From the NCBI RefSeq assembly GCF_022967985.1, contig NZ_JALJVC010000019.1:1-64000 (forward strand): a stretch of DNA of 64,000 bases, in the 5' to 3' direction. Made by a program: the position numbers and the translations under genes. Of the stretch, positions 63,057 through 64,000 are shown in pieces (positions within the stretch are counted from its first letter, which is position 1; every line of letters begins with the position of its first letter). The notes below the pieces were generated by a model. It did no database searches. It saw nothing but the letters and a program-made list of their open reading frames with translations, and was not told the origin of the DNA. Source of the DNA: Acinetobacter lwoffii. GTDB lineage: Bacteria > Pseudomonadota > Gammaproteobacteria > Pseudomonadales > Moraxellaceae.

Positions 63057-64000
63057 CTATTGATAATCTACATAAATTGTTGATACTTTACTATCTGGCG
63101 AAGAAACAGAAACTTTCAACGTATCTCCTACCGCACATTCTTTTAGACGATAGCCATAATAACTTTGATTACTATTTTTGAAAGTGCTTGGTGTCAAAAG
63201 ATCAAAAACATTTGCGACAGGTGAACTTCCTGTTGCTAACTCTGCAGTACAAGATAAATTATTAGCTTTTGTATTATCCTCAGGCGTAACACTTATTGTG
63301 GTACCTGTTGGCATAGGCACACTTTGAGCGCTATTTCCATACATATTAAAAGACAATAAACTTCCACTTGCCTTTACATTAGTAAAGGTTGGTGTATTTT
63401 CAGCAAATGCAAATAATAATTGCTGACGGATGACCGTATCTAAATTATCGTCACATGTGTCTGCGATATTCGGCTGTCTAATTGTAGATGGAGCACAGGT
63501 CGCTTTGTTTCCTAATATCGCACGATTATAAAGAAATTCACCAATACCATAATCTTTGTTATATTGATTATCCTCGTTATCGTCACGGAAAAAGCTACCA
63601 ATATTACTAAGAAGTCGATCTACGCCTTTAGTATAAAGATTATCGCCATCTAAATCTGTAAAGCTTTTATCACCCTCAACATAAGCCAATACAGTCACAC
63701 GATTATCTAAAGGACGAGGTTCTTGTGTTGTTAGAGTTACAGAACATACTCCTTGGACTGTTGAACAATTAGGTTCAACCTTCCCTCCCTCAGAAACAAA
63801 GCTAATTACTGTACCATCTGGAACAGGGTTCCGTGTACGATCAACCATTCTCGCTGTAATAGTTGCAGTGTCACCATCAATTACATTCTGTAATGAATTT
63901 TTAGATACTGATAAACTTAATCCATCTTGAGTTACTCGACCAATGGATACAGATACATTTTTAGATACAGCCGAAACATTTTTGTCTGAAACTAAAGTTG
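63057..64000 (-). CDS. Ig-like (Big_1/invasin-type) surface protein, 3' part
   Basis: The frame is open to the right edge of the window, so only the C-terminal 314 or so residues are seen; the true start lies outside. Repeated Big_1-like signatures are visible: LSLSVSKNSLQNVIDGDTATITARMVDRTRNPVPDGTVISF-type, where residues like D-x-T-A-T-I-T-A and P-V-P-D-G-T-V-I-S-F mark the fold. The segments CSTVQGVCSVTLTT and C...C pairs near the end suggest disulfides, as in exported proteins. There is no C-terminal anchor or beta-barrel motif. The Acinetobacter homologues are large, poorly characterised surface or periplasmic proteins. Confidence 0.8.
   Translation of the reverse strand, partial: TLVSDKNVSAVSKNVSVSIGRVTQDGLSLSVSKNSLQNVIDGDTATITARMVDRTRNPVPDGTVISFVSEGGKVEPNCSTVQGVCSVTLTTQEPRPLDNRVTVLAYVEGDKSFTDLDGDNLYTKGVDRLLSNIGSFFRDDNEDNQYNKDYGIGEFLYNRAILGNKATCAPSTIRQPNIADTCDDNLDTVIRQQLLFAFAENTPTFTNVKASGSLLSFNMYGNSAQSVPMPTGTTISVTPEDNTKANNLSCTAELATGSSPVANVFDLLTPSTFKNSNQSYYGYRLKECAVGDTLKVSVSSPDSKVSTIYVDYQ

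Overview
The window looks like a chromosomal segment of an Acinetobacter species (Gammaproteobacteria, Moraxellaceae). I infer this from the overall set of proteins, the moderate-to-low GC, the monomeric isocitrate dehydrogenase, the split three-gene transhydrogenase, and the arrangement in which barA/gacS diverges from cysM with rlmD and relA behind cysM. No rRNA, CRISPR array, transposase or prophage was seen. Most of the window is conserved housekeeping sequence with a few accessory genes between blocks.

Layout. 1-1025: an AT-rich gene-free stretch, then a minus-strand tRNA cluster (Pro, Arg, His, Pro in transcription order) with a clear sigma70 promoter and a terminator. 1026-6843: nadA, argJ, a small exported protein and secA, all on minus. 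7176-9700: a 1-Cys peroxiredoxin and a lipoprotein phosphatase on plus, facing a SPOR-domain protein. 8657-12673: the minus-strand chain trpA-accD-folC-SPOR, each pair joined by a 4-nt start/stop overlap. 13039-18182: an NhaC-type antiporter, an AraC-type regulator divergent from a PF10118 hydrolase, and DUF2804 and DUF1543 proteins. 18667-22010: icd, an isolated TIR-like (CAP12-type) gene, and tRNA-Leu. 22178-30433: the queA-tgt-yajC-secD-secF block, with a DUF3137/LemA pair and a stop-interrupted DUF4303-like gene inserted between queA and tgt.

30458-43034: an HTH protein with a decayed S24-like domain, the cysM-exonuclease-rlmD-relA operon, the hybrid kinase barA, a three-gene metabolic cluster (crotonase, hydroxyacid dehydrogenase, hydroxypyruvate-isomerase-like) and rsfS. 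43302-48386: pntAa-pntAb-pntB, a nearly 1 kb gene-free stretch, and an MFS exporter. 48402-56644: a HEPN-like protein with a decayed catalytic motif, dusA, a lipoprotein, coaBC, radC, a bestrophin-like channel, a PHP phosphoesterase, yciB, yciI and a membrane-anchored coiled-coil protein. 56684-64000: mnmC, palindromic C-rich repeats, a rhodanese, yajQ, thioesterases, trxC, an alpha/beta hydrolase, tandem DUF442 proteins (one cytoplasmic, one exported) followed by an unlisted 34-residue lipoprotein, and the 3' part of a large Ig-like surface protein that runs off the right edge.

Functional themes: tRNA supply and modification (five tRNAs, queA, tgt, dusA, mnmC), protein export (secA, yajC-secDF), stress and redox control (relA, peroxiredoxin, trxC, pnt, barA), and envelope biology (SPOR protein, yciB, lipoproteins, Ig-like protein). 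I found no large undescribed multi-gene system. The best candidates for novelty are the stand-alone TIR-like gene beside tRNA-Leu, the in-frame amber codon in the DUF4303-like gene, the HEPN protein without its R-x4-H motif, and the DUF442 pair with its tiny lipoprotein.
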